From: Clostridia bacterium
GTDB lineage: Bacteria > Bacillota_A > Clostridia > Oscillospirales > CAG-272
DNA length: 14,889 nucleotides
Direction of reading: 5' to 3'
Assembly (NCBI GenBank): GCA_017546745.1
Contig: JAFYRZ010000149.1
Span: 1-14,889 of the forward strand
A program made the translations under genes and the position numbers. Below the pieces are notes generated by a model that was not told where the DNA came from, searched no databases, and was given only the letters and a program-made list of their open reading frames with translations. Of the stretch, positions 6,441-12,815 are shown in pieces (position 1 is the stretch's first letter; every line of letters begins with the position of its first letter).

Positions 6441-7419
6441 AGAGAAGATGCTCTCTCTGGTAATCGGGAGAGTCGGGATAGAGGTATTTCGGTGCAATAT
6501 CGAAAACCGTCTTACAGCCGACCTCGCCCTCCATGGCAAGCCTGTACGTCGCGCGCGCGTATGCCGTGATAACGCTTGCGGTAAACTCGGGGTTAGAGTC
6601 GAGCTTTAAGCTATATTCGATAACGTGGGTATTCTTCTCCCCGGTTTTTCCCGTGCGGATAACTCTGCCGCCGTGGGGTATGCCCGCGTGGTCGCGGCGA
6701 AGCTCCTCGAGGGTTATAAAATTAACTACGGTGTCGTAGTCTGCGAAGTAGTTAGGCATCGTAACGATAGCCTCTTTTATAGCGTCCTTGTCCGCTCCGT
6801 CCTCGGCTACTACGTAGCACTCGCGCAGGTGCTTTTCTCTCGTTGTAAGCTCGGGGCTCTCTCCGCCAAGAACGCGCGCAAGCGCCTCCCCCTTAGGTAC
6901 GGTGTACTGCCTTGCGTCAACAACACCGGGAATTCTTCTTATTGCGTCCGAGTGGCCCTGGCTGATGCCCCTGCCCCAGAAGGTGTAGTCCTCGCCCAGA
7001 GGAAGCACCGCACCGCCATAAAGGCGCATAAGCGAGAACATACCGGGGTCCCAGCCGACAGAGATCACACCGACTCTTCCTGCCGCGCGGCACACCTCGT
7101 CCACCCTCTTAAAATGCTCGGGTATTCTTGCGTGGGTATCAAAGCTGTCGATAACGTTAAAATATTTCGCAAGCTCGGGGGTCTGCTCGGGCAGGTCGTT
7201 TGCACTGCCGCCGCAGAGAATACAAACGTCTATCTCGTCCTTCATCTCGGAAGCCGCCGCCATAGGGTATACCTTTACACCGCTTGCCGTCTTAACGCTC
7301 TCCGGGTCTCTTCTCGTAAAAAGCGCAACAAGCTCCATATCGGGCGCCGCCCCTACCGCAAGCTCAACACCGCGGCCGAGATTTCCGTATCCTGCTATCG
7401 CAACTCTGATCTTTTTCAT
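6439..7419 (-). CDS. ddh: meso-Diaminopimelate D-dehydrogenase
   Basis: A 326-residue NADPH-dependent enzyme (EC 1.4.1.16) that interconverts tetrahydrodipicolinate plus ammonia with meso-diaminopimelate. It is the one-step branch to lysine and to the peptidoglycan cross-linking amino acid. The nucleotide-binding motif AGYGNLGRGVE is at 9-19. Substrate-site blocks typical of the family are intact: DSFDTHARIPEHF (91-103), GWDPGMFS (122-129) and WGRGISQGHSDAIRRIPGV (148-166). The length equals the well-studied corynebacterial enzyme class. ATG at 7417-7419 is chosen since the Rossmann motif follows at the usual distance and GAGG lies 5 nt upstream. It is monocistronic with its own strong promoter. 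No other lysine genes are nearby. Confidence 0.95.
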   Translation of the reverse strand: MKKIRVAIAGYGNLGRGVELAVGAAPDMELVALFTRRDPESVKTASGVKVYPMAAASEMKDEIDVCILCGGSANDLPEQTPELAKYFNVIDSFDTHARIPEHFKRVDEVCRAAGRVGVISVGWDPGMFSLMRLYGGAVLPLGEDYTFWGRGISQGHSDAIRRIPGVVDARQYTVPKGEALARVLGGESPELTTREKHLRECYVVAEDGADKDAIKEAIVTMPNYFADYDTVVNFITLEELRRDHAGIPHGGRVIRTGKTGEKNTHVIEYSLKLDSNPEFTASVITAYARATYRLAMEGEVGCKTVFDIAPKYLYPDSPDYQREHLL

Positions 7420-7447
7420 ATCCACCTCTAAATATATATAATAAAAG

Positions 7448-7476
7448 ATTTTACCATAATAATGCGCGCGTTTCAA
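7448..7476 (-). promoter_or_regulatory. ddh promoter
   Basis: On the minus strand TTGAAA (7471-7476), 17-bp spacer, TAAAAT (7448-7453). Transcription should start near 7441, giving a short AT-rich leader of about 20 nt. Confidence 0.8.
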
Positions 7477-7561
7477 TACTTATTTTTAAATTTTTTGTTT
7501 CCTGCGCCAACTTTTGGGGAAAAACGTCACCTTGCCTTACCTGCCAAAAGGCGGACAAGCG

Positions 7562-7608
7562 ACGATATTCGCCTTTGGCGAGCGATATGTGCTTTGGATA
7601 TAGTATGC
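7562..7608. repeat. Degenerate short palindrome repeats
   Basis: This part of the 392-base gene-free stretch between ddh and the EamA gene contains TCGCC-TTT-GGCGA, a perfect 5-bp hairpin, between two CGATAT tracts, followed by GTGCTTTGG, a partial second copy. It resembles a decayed linker-plus-palindrome array. Confidence 0.4.
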
Positions 7609-7619
7609 ACGCACCACCC

Positions 7620-7736
7620 GTAGGGGTCGACGTCCCCGGCGACCCGTTTAGGATACAATCACTCTTGCTTTTCTAATTCCTATATTCAAAAACAATTTGT
7701 TTGTTTTCTCGGGTCGCCGAGGACGTCGACCCCTAC
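7620..7736. repeat. Inverted pair of the 27-bp GGGTCGACG hairpin module
   Basis: The 27-bp module beginning GTAGGGGTCGACGTCC and ending CGGCGACCCG lies at 7620-7646. Its reverse complement lies at 7710-7736, with one difference (C for T in the loop). Each module itself folds: GGGTCGACG pairs with CGGCGACCC around a 4-nt loop, with one mismatch. The 63 bases between them are AT-rich and hold no gene. The same module recurs three times at 10478-10620. Confidence 0.85.
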
Positions 7737-7761
7737 AAATTAACATCTTACCTTGATTTTG

Positions 7762-7797
7762 ACAAAAGAAAGCCGCGCGATAAGGCACCACGCGGCT
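7762..7797 (-). terminator. Terminator of the EamA transporter gene
   Basis: AGCCGCG (7771-7777) and CGCGGCT (7791-7797) form a 7-bp stem. On the minus strand it is followed by TTTCTTTTGTC and lies 14 nt past the stop codon. Confidence 0.75.
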
Positions 7798-7811
7798 GAT
7801 ATTTATTAAAT

Positions 7812-8744
7812 TTACCTTTTCTTCCCCGTATAGTTAAGGAGGAAGATTCCCGCGGAAACGAGGACGAGGGTTATCGCGATATTTACGGGCGAGGTGCCGC
7901 TCGTGCCGGGGAGAAGAAGAATAGAGAGGACAGTGCCGAAGATAGGCGTCGTAAACGAGAAGATGCTGACGCGCGAGACGGGGTTAAACTTAAGGAGAAG
8001 CCCCCAGAGCGCGTAGGCGATAGCCGAGAGGAACGCAAGGTATATAAGGAGCGCGATACCTCCGCCGCTCGTAAGCGAGATCTTACCGCCGAGCGAGAGG
8101 CCGAAAATTATCATAAACGCACCACCGACGATAAACTGATATCCGCTTATAACGACGGGGTCCTCGTGCTTCGAGAAGCGCTTCATAAGCACCGAGGAGA
8201 ATGCGTAGGACACGGTGGAGAGAATAACGAAGCCGTCACCGAGGAAATTCATAGTAAGGGTAAGACCCGAGAGGTTTACCACGATAATTCCCGCGAAGCC
8301 GAGCACGCAGGCAAGTATCTTCTTTGCGGTGAGCTTTTCCTGCCTAAAAACAAGGCTTGCGATAAGCACGCAGAAGAACGCGGACGAGCCGGAGGCGATA
8401 GTGCCCTTTACGCTCGTGGTGTTTGCAAGTCCGATATAGAAAAATATGTACTGTATAACCGTCTGAAAGGCGCTTACGGTAAGGACGCGGGGGATATTTT
8501 CCTTTTTGGGATAGAGGAATCTTCTCCTTGCGAGGCTGTATATCGCAACCGTGATGATACCCGCCATAAAGAAGCGCACGCCCGCGAAAAGTATGGTCGA
8601 GGGAACGCCCGAAACCGAAAGGAGCTGATATCCTATCTTGATAGCGGGCGAGGCACTGCCCCAGAGCGCACAGCAAAGGAGCGCCGAGAATATAAGCACG
8701 TATGGCCTTGTAAATATGCTTGCTTTTTCGTTCTTGATTTCCAT
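7812..8744 (-). CDS. EamA-family (DMT superfamily) transporter
   Basis: A 310-residue polytopic membrane protein with about ten hydrophobic helices and two internally homologous EamA halves (roughly residues 14-148 and 160-305). The first half has the typical ALWGSASPAIKIGY opening (25-38). Members export or import amino acids, nucleosides, sugars or other metabolites; the substrate cannot be read from sequence. ATG at 8742-8744 is preferred; an upstream TTG would add 16 basic residues. Its ribosome binding site is poor (AAGAGA), so the start is less certain than for neighbours. It is divergent from the GH43–xpt pair, sharing a 219-base region with two strong promoters, and is followed by a terminator. 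Confidence 0.88.
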   Translation of the reverse strand: MEIKNEKASIFTRPYVLIFSALLCCALWGSASPAIKIGYQLLSVSGVPSTILFAGVRFFMAGIITVAIYSLARRRFLYPKKENIPRVLTVSAFQTVIQYIFFYIGLANTTSVKGTIASGSSAFFCVLIASLVFRQEKLTAKKILACVLGFAGIIVVNLSGLTLTMNFLGDGFVILSTVSYAFSSVLMKRFSKHEDPVVISGYQFIVGGAFMIIFGLSLGGKISLTSGGGIALLIYLAFLSAIAYALWGLLLKFNPVSRVSIFSFTTPIFGTVLSILLLPGTSGTSPVNIAITLVLVSAGIFLLNYTGKKR

Positions 8745-8816
8745 TTTTTCTCTTTTCTTTTTCGTTTTTGCCGCACGGGGTCGAAAACCCAACCGCGGTG
8801 TATTTTTTCCTATAAT

Positions 8817-8845
8817 ATTTTAGTATATTTTATGAAAAAAGTCAA
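8817..8845 (-). promoter_or_regulatory. Promoter of the EamA transporter gene
   Basis: On the minus strand TTGACT (8840-8845), 17-bp spacer, TAAAAT (8817-8822). It is identical in both hexamers and spacing to the divergent GH43 promoter. Confidence 0.8.
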
Positions 8846-8915
8846 GTGCGCACAGGGCAAAGTCAAGATTTTTAAAAAAGTATGTCGAAGGCGGGGATTT
8901 TTCCTTGACTTTTTT
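8835..8915. repeat. Three copies of AAAGTCAAG between divergent promoters
   Basis: AAAGTCAAG occurs at 8838-8846 and 8859-8867 (21 bp apart) and inverted as CTTGACTTT at 8904-8912. The outer two extend to a 12-bp perfect inverted repeat (8835-8846 and 8904-8915). Two of the copies contain the -35 hexamers; the middle copy has no matching -10, so it is not explained as a promoter. Confidence 0.6.
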
Positions 8916-8933
8916 AGAAAATCATATTAAAAT
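8905..8933 (+). promoter_or_regulatory. Promoter of the GH43–xpt transcript
   Basis: TTGACT (8905-8910), 17-bp spacer, TAAAAT (8928-8933); transcription start expected near 8940, about 24 nt before the GH43 start codon. Confidence 0.82.
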
Positions 8934-8963
8934 AATATAAAAGGAAATGAAAGGATTTTTCTT

Positions 8964-9833
8964 ATGAAGGCAAACGAGATACAGATGAGAGATCCGTTCG
9001 TGCTTGTAGAGGACGGCAAGTACTACCTCTACGGTACGACGAACAAGGACCCCTGGCGCGGCCGCGACGGCTTTAATATGTACGTAAGTAATGACCTCGA
9101 GGAATTTGACGGCCCCTACACCGTTTTTACCCCGACCGAGGACTTCTTCGGTGAGCATAGCTTCTGGGCGCCCGAGGTACATAAATATAACGGAAAATAT
9201 TATATGCTTGCGACCTTCTTCCGCACGGGATTTCAGCGCGGAACGATGGCACTCGTTGCAGACACACCCTACGGCCCGTTCGTGCCTACGGTGAATAAGC
9301 CTCTCACCCCCTCGGAGTGGGGCTGTCTTGACGGAACGCTCTGGGTAGAGGACGGTAAGCCATATATGATCTTCTGCCGCGAGTGGTGCTCTATCCCGAA
9401 CCGCGACGGAGAGATCTACGCGATAGAGCTCACCCCCGACCTTGACGGCACCGTCGGTGAGCCGAAGCGACTCTTCGCGGCATCCGAGTCCGGCTGGGCA
9501 AAGCCGCAGAGATTAAATAAGACCAGCACCGGAAACGACTACGTTACCGACGGCCCGTTTATCTATCAGGGCACAGACAGGCTCTACCTCGTTTGGTCGA
9601 GCTTTACGACCGGCTACGCTATGGGTACGGCTTATGCCGACTCGCTCCTTGGCGAGTGGCACCACTGTGACCGAATCCTCCGCGAGGGCGACAGCGGCCA
9701 CGGTATGATCTTCAAAAAGCTTGACGGAGAGCTTTGTCTCACCGTTCATTCCCCGAACAAGACACCGAACGAGCGACCCATATTCTTAAAGGTTTACGAG
9801 GAAGACGGCGCGCTTATTTCAAAGGAGCAGTAA
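8964..9833 (+). CDS. Glycoside hydrolase family 43-like protein (five-bladed beta-propeller)
   Basis: A 289-residue protein without a signal peptide, so probably cytoplasmic and acting on imported oligosaccharides. Propeller motifs include RDPFVLVEDGKYYLYGTT (9-26) with Asp10 as candidate base, SFWAPEVHKYNGKYYM (66-81), LDGTLWVEDGKPYMIF (122-137) with Asp123 as candidate modulator, DGPFIY (196-201) and GHGM (245-248) with a His typical of clan GH-F. The expected acid position holds Asp196 (TDGPF) instead of the common Glu (EGP); similar TDGPF proteins are, to my knowledge, annotated as GH43, but activity should not be assumed. Family members cut arabinose- or xylose-containing glycans. ATG 8964 has AAAGGA 8 nt upstream. 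xpt follows after 55 nt without a terminator. Confidence 0.85.
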   Translation: MKANEIQMRDPFVLVEDGKYYLYGTTNKDPWRGRDGFNMYVSNDLEEFDGPYTVFTPTEDFFGEHSFWAPEVHKYNGKYYMLATFFRTGFQRGTMALVADTPYGPFVPTVNKPLTPSEWGCLDGTLWVEDGKPYMIFCREWCSIPNRDGEIYAIELTPDLDGTVGEPKRLFAASESGWAKPQRLNKTSTGNDYVTDGPFIYQGTDRLYLVWSSFTTGYAMGTAYADSLLGEWHHCDRILREGDSGHGMIFKKLDGELCLTVHSPNKTPNERPIFLKVYEEDGALISKEQ

Positions 9834-9888
9834 AGCCCACCACGGACGACAAAACAAACGAAAAAACAGTTAAGCGGAGGACATAAAG

Positions 9889-10470
9889 GTGAATTTCTTA
9901 GAGGAAAGAATTTTAAAGGACGGCCTTGTTAAGGAGGGCAACGTTCTTAAGGTAGACAGCTTTCTTAACCATCAGATGGACGTCGAGCTTCTCGACGAGA
10001 TAGGCGCGGAGTTTAAGCGCCGCTTTGCAGGCATTGATATAACGAAGGTTTTGACCATTGAGGCGTCCGGCATCGGCATCGCCTGCTTCGTAGCAAAGCA
10101 CATCGGTGTGCCTATGGTATTTGCAAAGAAGTCGAAGAGCGTGAACATCGACGGCGACGTTCTCGTTGCCGAGGTAGAGTCGTTCACACACAAGAACAAG
10201 AACAACGTTATCGTTTCGAAGAGATTTCTTGGCGAGAGTGACAAGGTTCTTATCATAGACGATTTCCTTGCTAACGGCTGTGCTCTTCAGGGGCTTATCT
10301 CTATCACCGAGAGCGCGGGCGCTACGGTTGCCGGCATCGGCATCGCTATCGAAAAGGGCTTCCAGATCGGCGGCAGGGTTATAAGAAATCTCGGCTATAA
10401 GCTCGAGTCGCTTGCAATCGTTGACGCGATGGACGCGGCGGAGGGAACTATCACCTTCCGCGAGCAATAA
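9889..10470 (+). CDS. xpt: Xanthine phosphoribosyltransferase
   Basis: A 193-residue purine salvage enzyme converting xanthine plus PRPP to XMP, which GMP synthase then aminates. It is colinear with Bacillus subtilis Xpt: [11 protein letters not shown] (21-31), IEASGIG (57-63), VFAKKSKS (77-84), and the PRPP loop [11 protein letters not shown] (120-130) followed by [17 protein letters not shown] (143-159). GTG at 9889 is the start, with GGAGG 8 nt upstream. It lies 55 nt behind the GH43 gene and is probably cotranscribed with it. The gap is too short for a purine riboswitch, which often precedes xpt in Bacillota, so guanine control would have to act elsewhere. Downstream are three tandem 48-bp repeats and a terminator. 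Confidence 0.95.
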   Translation: MNFLEERILKDGLVKEGNVLKVDSFLNHQMDVELLDEIGAEFKRRFAGIDITKVLTIEASGIGIACFVAKHIGVPMVFAKKSKSVNIDGDVLVAEVESFTHKNKNNVIVSKRFLGESDKVLIIDDFLANGCALQGLISITESAGATVAGIGIAIEKGFQIGGRVIRNLGYKLESLAIVDAMDAAEGTITFREQ

Positions 10471-10477
10471 CATACTC

Positions 10478-10620
10478 TCTCCGCAAACGCGGTAATTGTA
10501 GGGGTCGACGTCCTCGGCGACCCGATCTCCGCAAACGCGGTATTTGTAGAGGTCAACGTCCTCGACGACCCGATCTCCGCGAACGCGGTATTTGTAAGGG
10601 TCGACGTCCTCGGCGACCCG
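10478..10620. repeat. Three tandem 48-bp repeats carrying the GGGTCGACG hairpin module
   Basis: Units start at 10478, 10526 and 10574 (47 bp plus a 1-bp joint). Each has a small hairpin CCGC-AAAC-GCGG, a T-rich joint, then GGGTCGACG-TCCT-CGGCGACCC. Unit 2 carries several changes that weaken the second stem; unit 3 has CCGCG-AA-CGCGG, strengthening the first. The block lies between the xpt stop and its terminator, so it would be transcribed as the xpt 3' untranslated region. Confidence 0.9.
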
Positions 10621-10626
10621 AAAAAT

Positions 10627-10671
10627 AAAAAGAGCATGGACTAAGGTTTTCCTTTATCCTTGCTCTTTTTT
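10627..10671. terminator. Bidirectional terminator between xpt and the YczE/YitT-like gene
   Basis: AAAAAGAGCA (10627-10636) pairs with TGCTCTTTTT (10661-10670), enclosing an inner imperfect hairpin GGACTAAGG-TTTT-CCTTTATCC. Runs of T follow on plus and of A precede it, so both convergent transcripts can end here. Confidence 0.88.
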
Positions 10672-10689
10672 GTATACTTAGATTTACAT

Positions 10690-11388
10690 TTACTTATCAA
10701 AAAACCCTCTTAGCGGCAATTTATCCTCAAAGACGAAGAATCTATCGAGAAGCTTCGAGAAGCCGGAGATCATAACGCCGTTAAGAGCGGCGCTGATAAT
10801 AGTTCCGAGCTTTACACCCTCAAAGCGGAAGAAGCCAAAGAAGATAAACGACATAAGAATCGCGATAAGACAGCTGCAAACGTCGTAGGCGATCTTAAAT
10901 TTATGAATATCCTTGCCGTACTTTGCCGAAAGCTCCTTTACGAAAAGCTCGTATGCCTCGGGGGATATGTAGGTGTGAAAGAAGAATGAAACGCCAAGGG
11001 TGGCAAACGCCATTCCGAGGAAATAAAAGGCTACCCTTACCGCGATCGCAGAAAGAAATTCCGCAGGAAGAAGCTCTATCAAAAAAAGCGACCCGTCAAG
11101 CGCAAGGCCGTAAAGCACCGCCGTTACGAACGAGAAAAGGTAGGATATCTTAAATCGGCGCATAAGGCAGGCAACAACGAGGACAAGCACCGCCTGCAAG
11201 GTGTACTCCGCCATGCCGAACGAGAAGAACGGCAAAAGCTCTGACACCTTAAGGTGCAAAAGATACGCCGGCGCAACCACCATAGAAACGCCAAAGTCCG
11301 CGACGACCGAAAGCGCCGTACCAAACCCGAGCGAAAGAAGCCCGATGACGTACGCAAGCTCGCAGGAAAAAACTCTCTTTTCTTTCAT
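10690..11388 (-). CDS. YczE/YyaS/YitT-like (DUF6198-type) membrane protein
   Basis: A 232-residue polytopic membrane protein with about five to six hydrophobic helices (roughly 8-33, 42-72, 77-103, 106-140 and 168-212) and a soluble loop YGKDIHKFKIAYDV (157-170). The pattern (LSLGFGTALSV at the start, FHTYISPEAYELF in the middle, KFKIAYDV before the last helices) resembles the YczE/YyaS/YitT group of unknown function. I cannot assign a substrate. ATG at 11386-11388 follows GGAG with a 5-nt spacer and replaces a 9-residue longer frame. It has its own consensus promoter and a leader of about 60 nt, and ends at the terminator shared with xpt. Confidence 0.8.
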   Translation of the reverse strand: MKEKRVFSCELAYVIGLLSLGFGTALSVVADFGVSMVVAPAYLLHLKVSELLPFFSFGMAEYTLQAVLVLVVACLMRRFKISYLFSFVTAVLYGLALDGSLFLIELLPAEFLSAIAVRVAFYFLGMAFATLGVSFFFHTYISPEAYELFVKELSAKYGKDIHKFKIAYDVCSCLIAILMSFIFFGFFRFEGVKLGTIISAALNGVMISGFSKLLDRFFVFEDKLPLRGFFDK

Positions 11389-11457
11389 AAAATCTCCAAA
11401 AAAATAACGAGCCAAAGCGCCGGAGCGCCAAAAAGCCCTCTTTCATTTTACACTACT

Positions 11458-11486
11458 ATTATACCCCATCGGGGAGAAATTGTCAA
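11458..11486 (-). promoter_or_regulatory. Perfect consensus promoter of the YczE/YitT-like gene
   Basis: On the minus strand TTGACA (11481-11486), 17 bp, TATAAT (11458-11463). The spacer contains CCCC-ATC-GGGG (11464-11474), a palindrome lying between the hexamers that could be an operator; that role is inference. Confidence 0.88.
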
Positions 11487-11527
11487 GACAAAATTCGCGC
11501 ACGTCGGGCAGAGGGTAGGTATAACGA

Positions 11528-11730
11528 AATCCCCAAAACTGAGTTTTGGGGATTAAATCATTTTATGATGAAGTCCACTCTTGGTGGATGAAGTCGAAAG
11601 CTAAAGCTTTCGGTTGAATTAAATCCGCTTATCGCCGCGGCGACTTCATCCGAGCTTGCTCGGACTTCATCTGCAAAGCAGATTTATTCCGCGAAACGCG
11701 GATTTAATTGCATTTGCCATCGGCAAATGC
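11528..11730. repeat. Mosaic palindrome array 1, fixed linkers and variable stems
   Basis: A chain of nine short palindromes: 11528-11554 (12-bp stem), 11557-11569, 11574-11588, 11595-11612 (8-bp stem), 11632-11643, 11649-11664, 11669-11683, 11688-11702 and 11710-11730 (9-bp stem). On the left the joints are GATGAAGTC (11567-11575 as GATGAAGTC-like, 11587-11595). From 11642 they become the reverse complement GACTTCATC (11642-11650, 11663-11671), then GATTTAATT-type joints. The last base pairs of one stem and the first of the next belong to the linker. The array starts 1 nt after the guaA stop codon and would be transcribed as its 3' end. No gene is present in this 343-base stretch. Confidence 0.88.
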
Positions 11731-11731
11731 C

Positions 11732-12733
11732 TTATTCCCATTCAATCGTTCCAACAGGCTTCGGAGTAAGATCGTAAAGAACTCTGTTGATGCCGTCTAC
11801 CTCGGCGGTGATGCGCGCGGTTACCTTATGAAGAACCGCGTAGGGGATCTCCTCGATGGTGGCGCTCATAGCGTCCTTGGTATTTACGGCGCGGATTATT
11901 GCGGGCCAGCCCTCATAGCGGCTCTCGTCCTTAACGCCGACGGACTTAATGTCGGGGATAACTACGAAATACTGCCAAACCTTCTCGGCAAGGCCGCACT
12001 TATCAAACTCGTCACGGAGGATAGCGTCTGCCTTACGGAGAGCTGCGAGTCTGTCGCGAGTGATAGCACCGAGACAACGAACGCCAAGGCCGGGGCCGGG
12101 GAACGGCTGACGGTAAACCATAGCGTGGGGAAGTCCGAGCGCCTCGCCGACAACTCTTACCTCGTCCTTATAAAGAAGCTTAACGGGCTCAACAAGCTCA
12201 AAGTTAAGGTCCTCGGGAAGTCCGCCAACGTTGTGGTGCGACTTGACCGCCTTTTTACCCTCTGCCGCCTTTACGCTCTCAAGGATATCGGGGTAGATAG
12301 TTCCCTGTGCAAGGAACTCAACGCCCTCGAGCTTTCTTGCCTCGTCGGCAAATACGTTAATGAACTCCGCGCCGATGATCTTTCTCTTCTTCTCGGGCTC
12401 AGAAACGCCTGCAAGAAGATCAAGGAAGCGGTCGGTAGCGTCTACGTAAACGAGGTTAGCGTCAAGCTCCTCGCCGAAGATCTTAACAACGTTCTCGGAC
12501 TCGTCCTTACGCATAAGGCCGTGGTTAACGTGCACGCAAACGAGCTGCTTTCCGATAGCCTTGATAAGAAGAGCCGCAACGACGGAGGAATCTACGCCGC
12601 CGGAAAGAGCGAGCAACACCTTTTTGTCACCTACCTGAGCGCGAACTGCCGCAACCTGCTCCTCAATAAAAGCGTCTGCGAGCGCCTTGGTGGTGATTCT
12701 TTCCATAGAATCGGGTCTTTTATTGGAATCCAT
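11732..12733 (-). CDS. guaA: GMP synthase ATP-pyrophosphatase subunit, stand-alone (no glutaminase domain)
   Basis: A 333-residue cytoplasmic enzyme subunit that adenylates XMP and aminates it to GMP. The PP-loop SGGVDSS is at 44-50; VHVNHGLMRKDE (67-78), QGTIYPDILES (143-153), SHHNVGGLPED (165-175), RQPFPGPGLGVR (208-219) and the dimerisation domain ending KPVGTIEWE (325-333) are intact. Bacterial GuaA normally has about 190 further N-terminal residues forming a glutamine amidotransferase; here the gene begins at ATG 12731-12733 with GGGAGG 5 nt upstream and its own promoter, so this is a genuine start, not a broken gene. A separate glutaminase subunit, as in many archaea, or free ammonia must supply nitrogen; neither is visible in the window. 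Confidence 0.93.
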   Translation of the reverse strand: MDSNKRPDSMERITTKALADAFIEEQVAAVRAQVGDKKVLLALSGGVDSSVVAALLIKAIGKQLVCVHVNHGLMRKDESENVVKIFGEELDANLVYVDATDRFLDLLAGVSEPEKKRKIIGAEFINVFADEARKLEGVEFLAQGTIYPDILESVKAAEGKKAVKSHHNVGGLPEDLNFELVEPVKLLYKDEVRVVGEALGLPHAMVYRQPFPGPGLGVRCLGAITRDRLAALRKADAILRDEFDKCGLAEKVWQYFVVIPDIKSVGVKDESRYEGWPAIIRAVNTKDAMSATIEEIPYAVLHKVTARITAEVDGINRVLYDLTPKPVGTIEWE

Positions 12734-12744
12734 TTATACCTCCC

Positions 12745-12759
12745 TGCCGCATAGCGGCA
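12745..12759 (-). promoter_or_regulatory. guaA leader hairpin next to the ribosome binding site
   Basis: TGCCGC-ATA-GCGGCA is a perfect 6-bp stem with a 3-nt loop. On the transcript it directly precedes GGGAGG and takes up about half of a leader of roughly 40 nt, so no riboswitch-sized domain fits. Confidence 0.5.
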
Positions 12760-12779
12760 ACTTTAGATTTAATGAAATA

Positions 12780-12808
12780 ATTATACAACATTATTGGCGA
12801 AATTTCAA
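12780..12808 (-). promoter_or_regulatory. guaA promoter
   Basis: On the minus strand TTGAAA (12803-12808), 17-bp spacer, TATAAT (12780-12785). Transcription should start near 12773. Confidence 0.85.
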
Positions 12809-12815
12809 GATATTT

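Noticed and set aside
6625..7431. 268-residue plus-strand reading frame
   Set aside because: Antisense to ddh, with no domain signature; a shadow frame.
10395..10637. 80-residue minus-strand protein with 16-residue repeats over the 48-bp repeats
   Set aside because: The frame stays open only because the repeat length is a multiple of three. It overlaps the xpt 3' end antisense, has no ribosome binding site, and the DNA is better explained as hairpin repeats.
11249..11446. 65-residue upstream open reading frame in the YczE/YitT-like leader
   Set aside because: It starts near the transcript 5' end but has no Shine-Dalgarno, overlaps the conserved gene out of frame, and has low-complexity content.
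11528..11730. CRISPR array
   Set aside because: The constant parts are only about 9 bp, the variable parts are perfect palindromes, and no cas gene is present; this is not a repeat-spacer array.
11732..12733. guaA as a truncated pseudogene
   Set aside because: The region upstream has a consensus promoter, leader hairpin and strong ribosome binding site, and no glutaminase-like remnant in any frame before the divergent gene.
11708..12754. 348-residue plus-strand reading frame
   Set aside because: It lies wholly antisense to guaA, whose protein is clearly conserved; the opposite frame has no recognisable domain and comes from codon bias.
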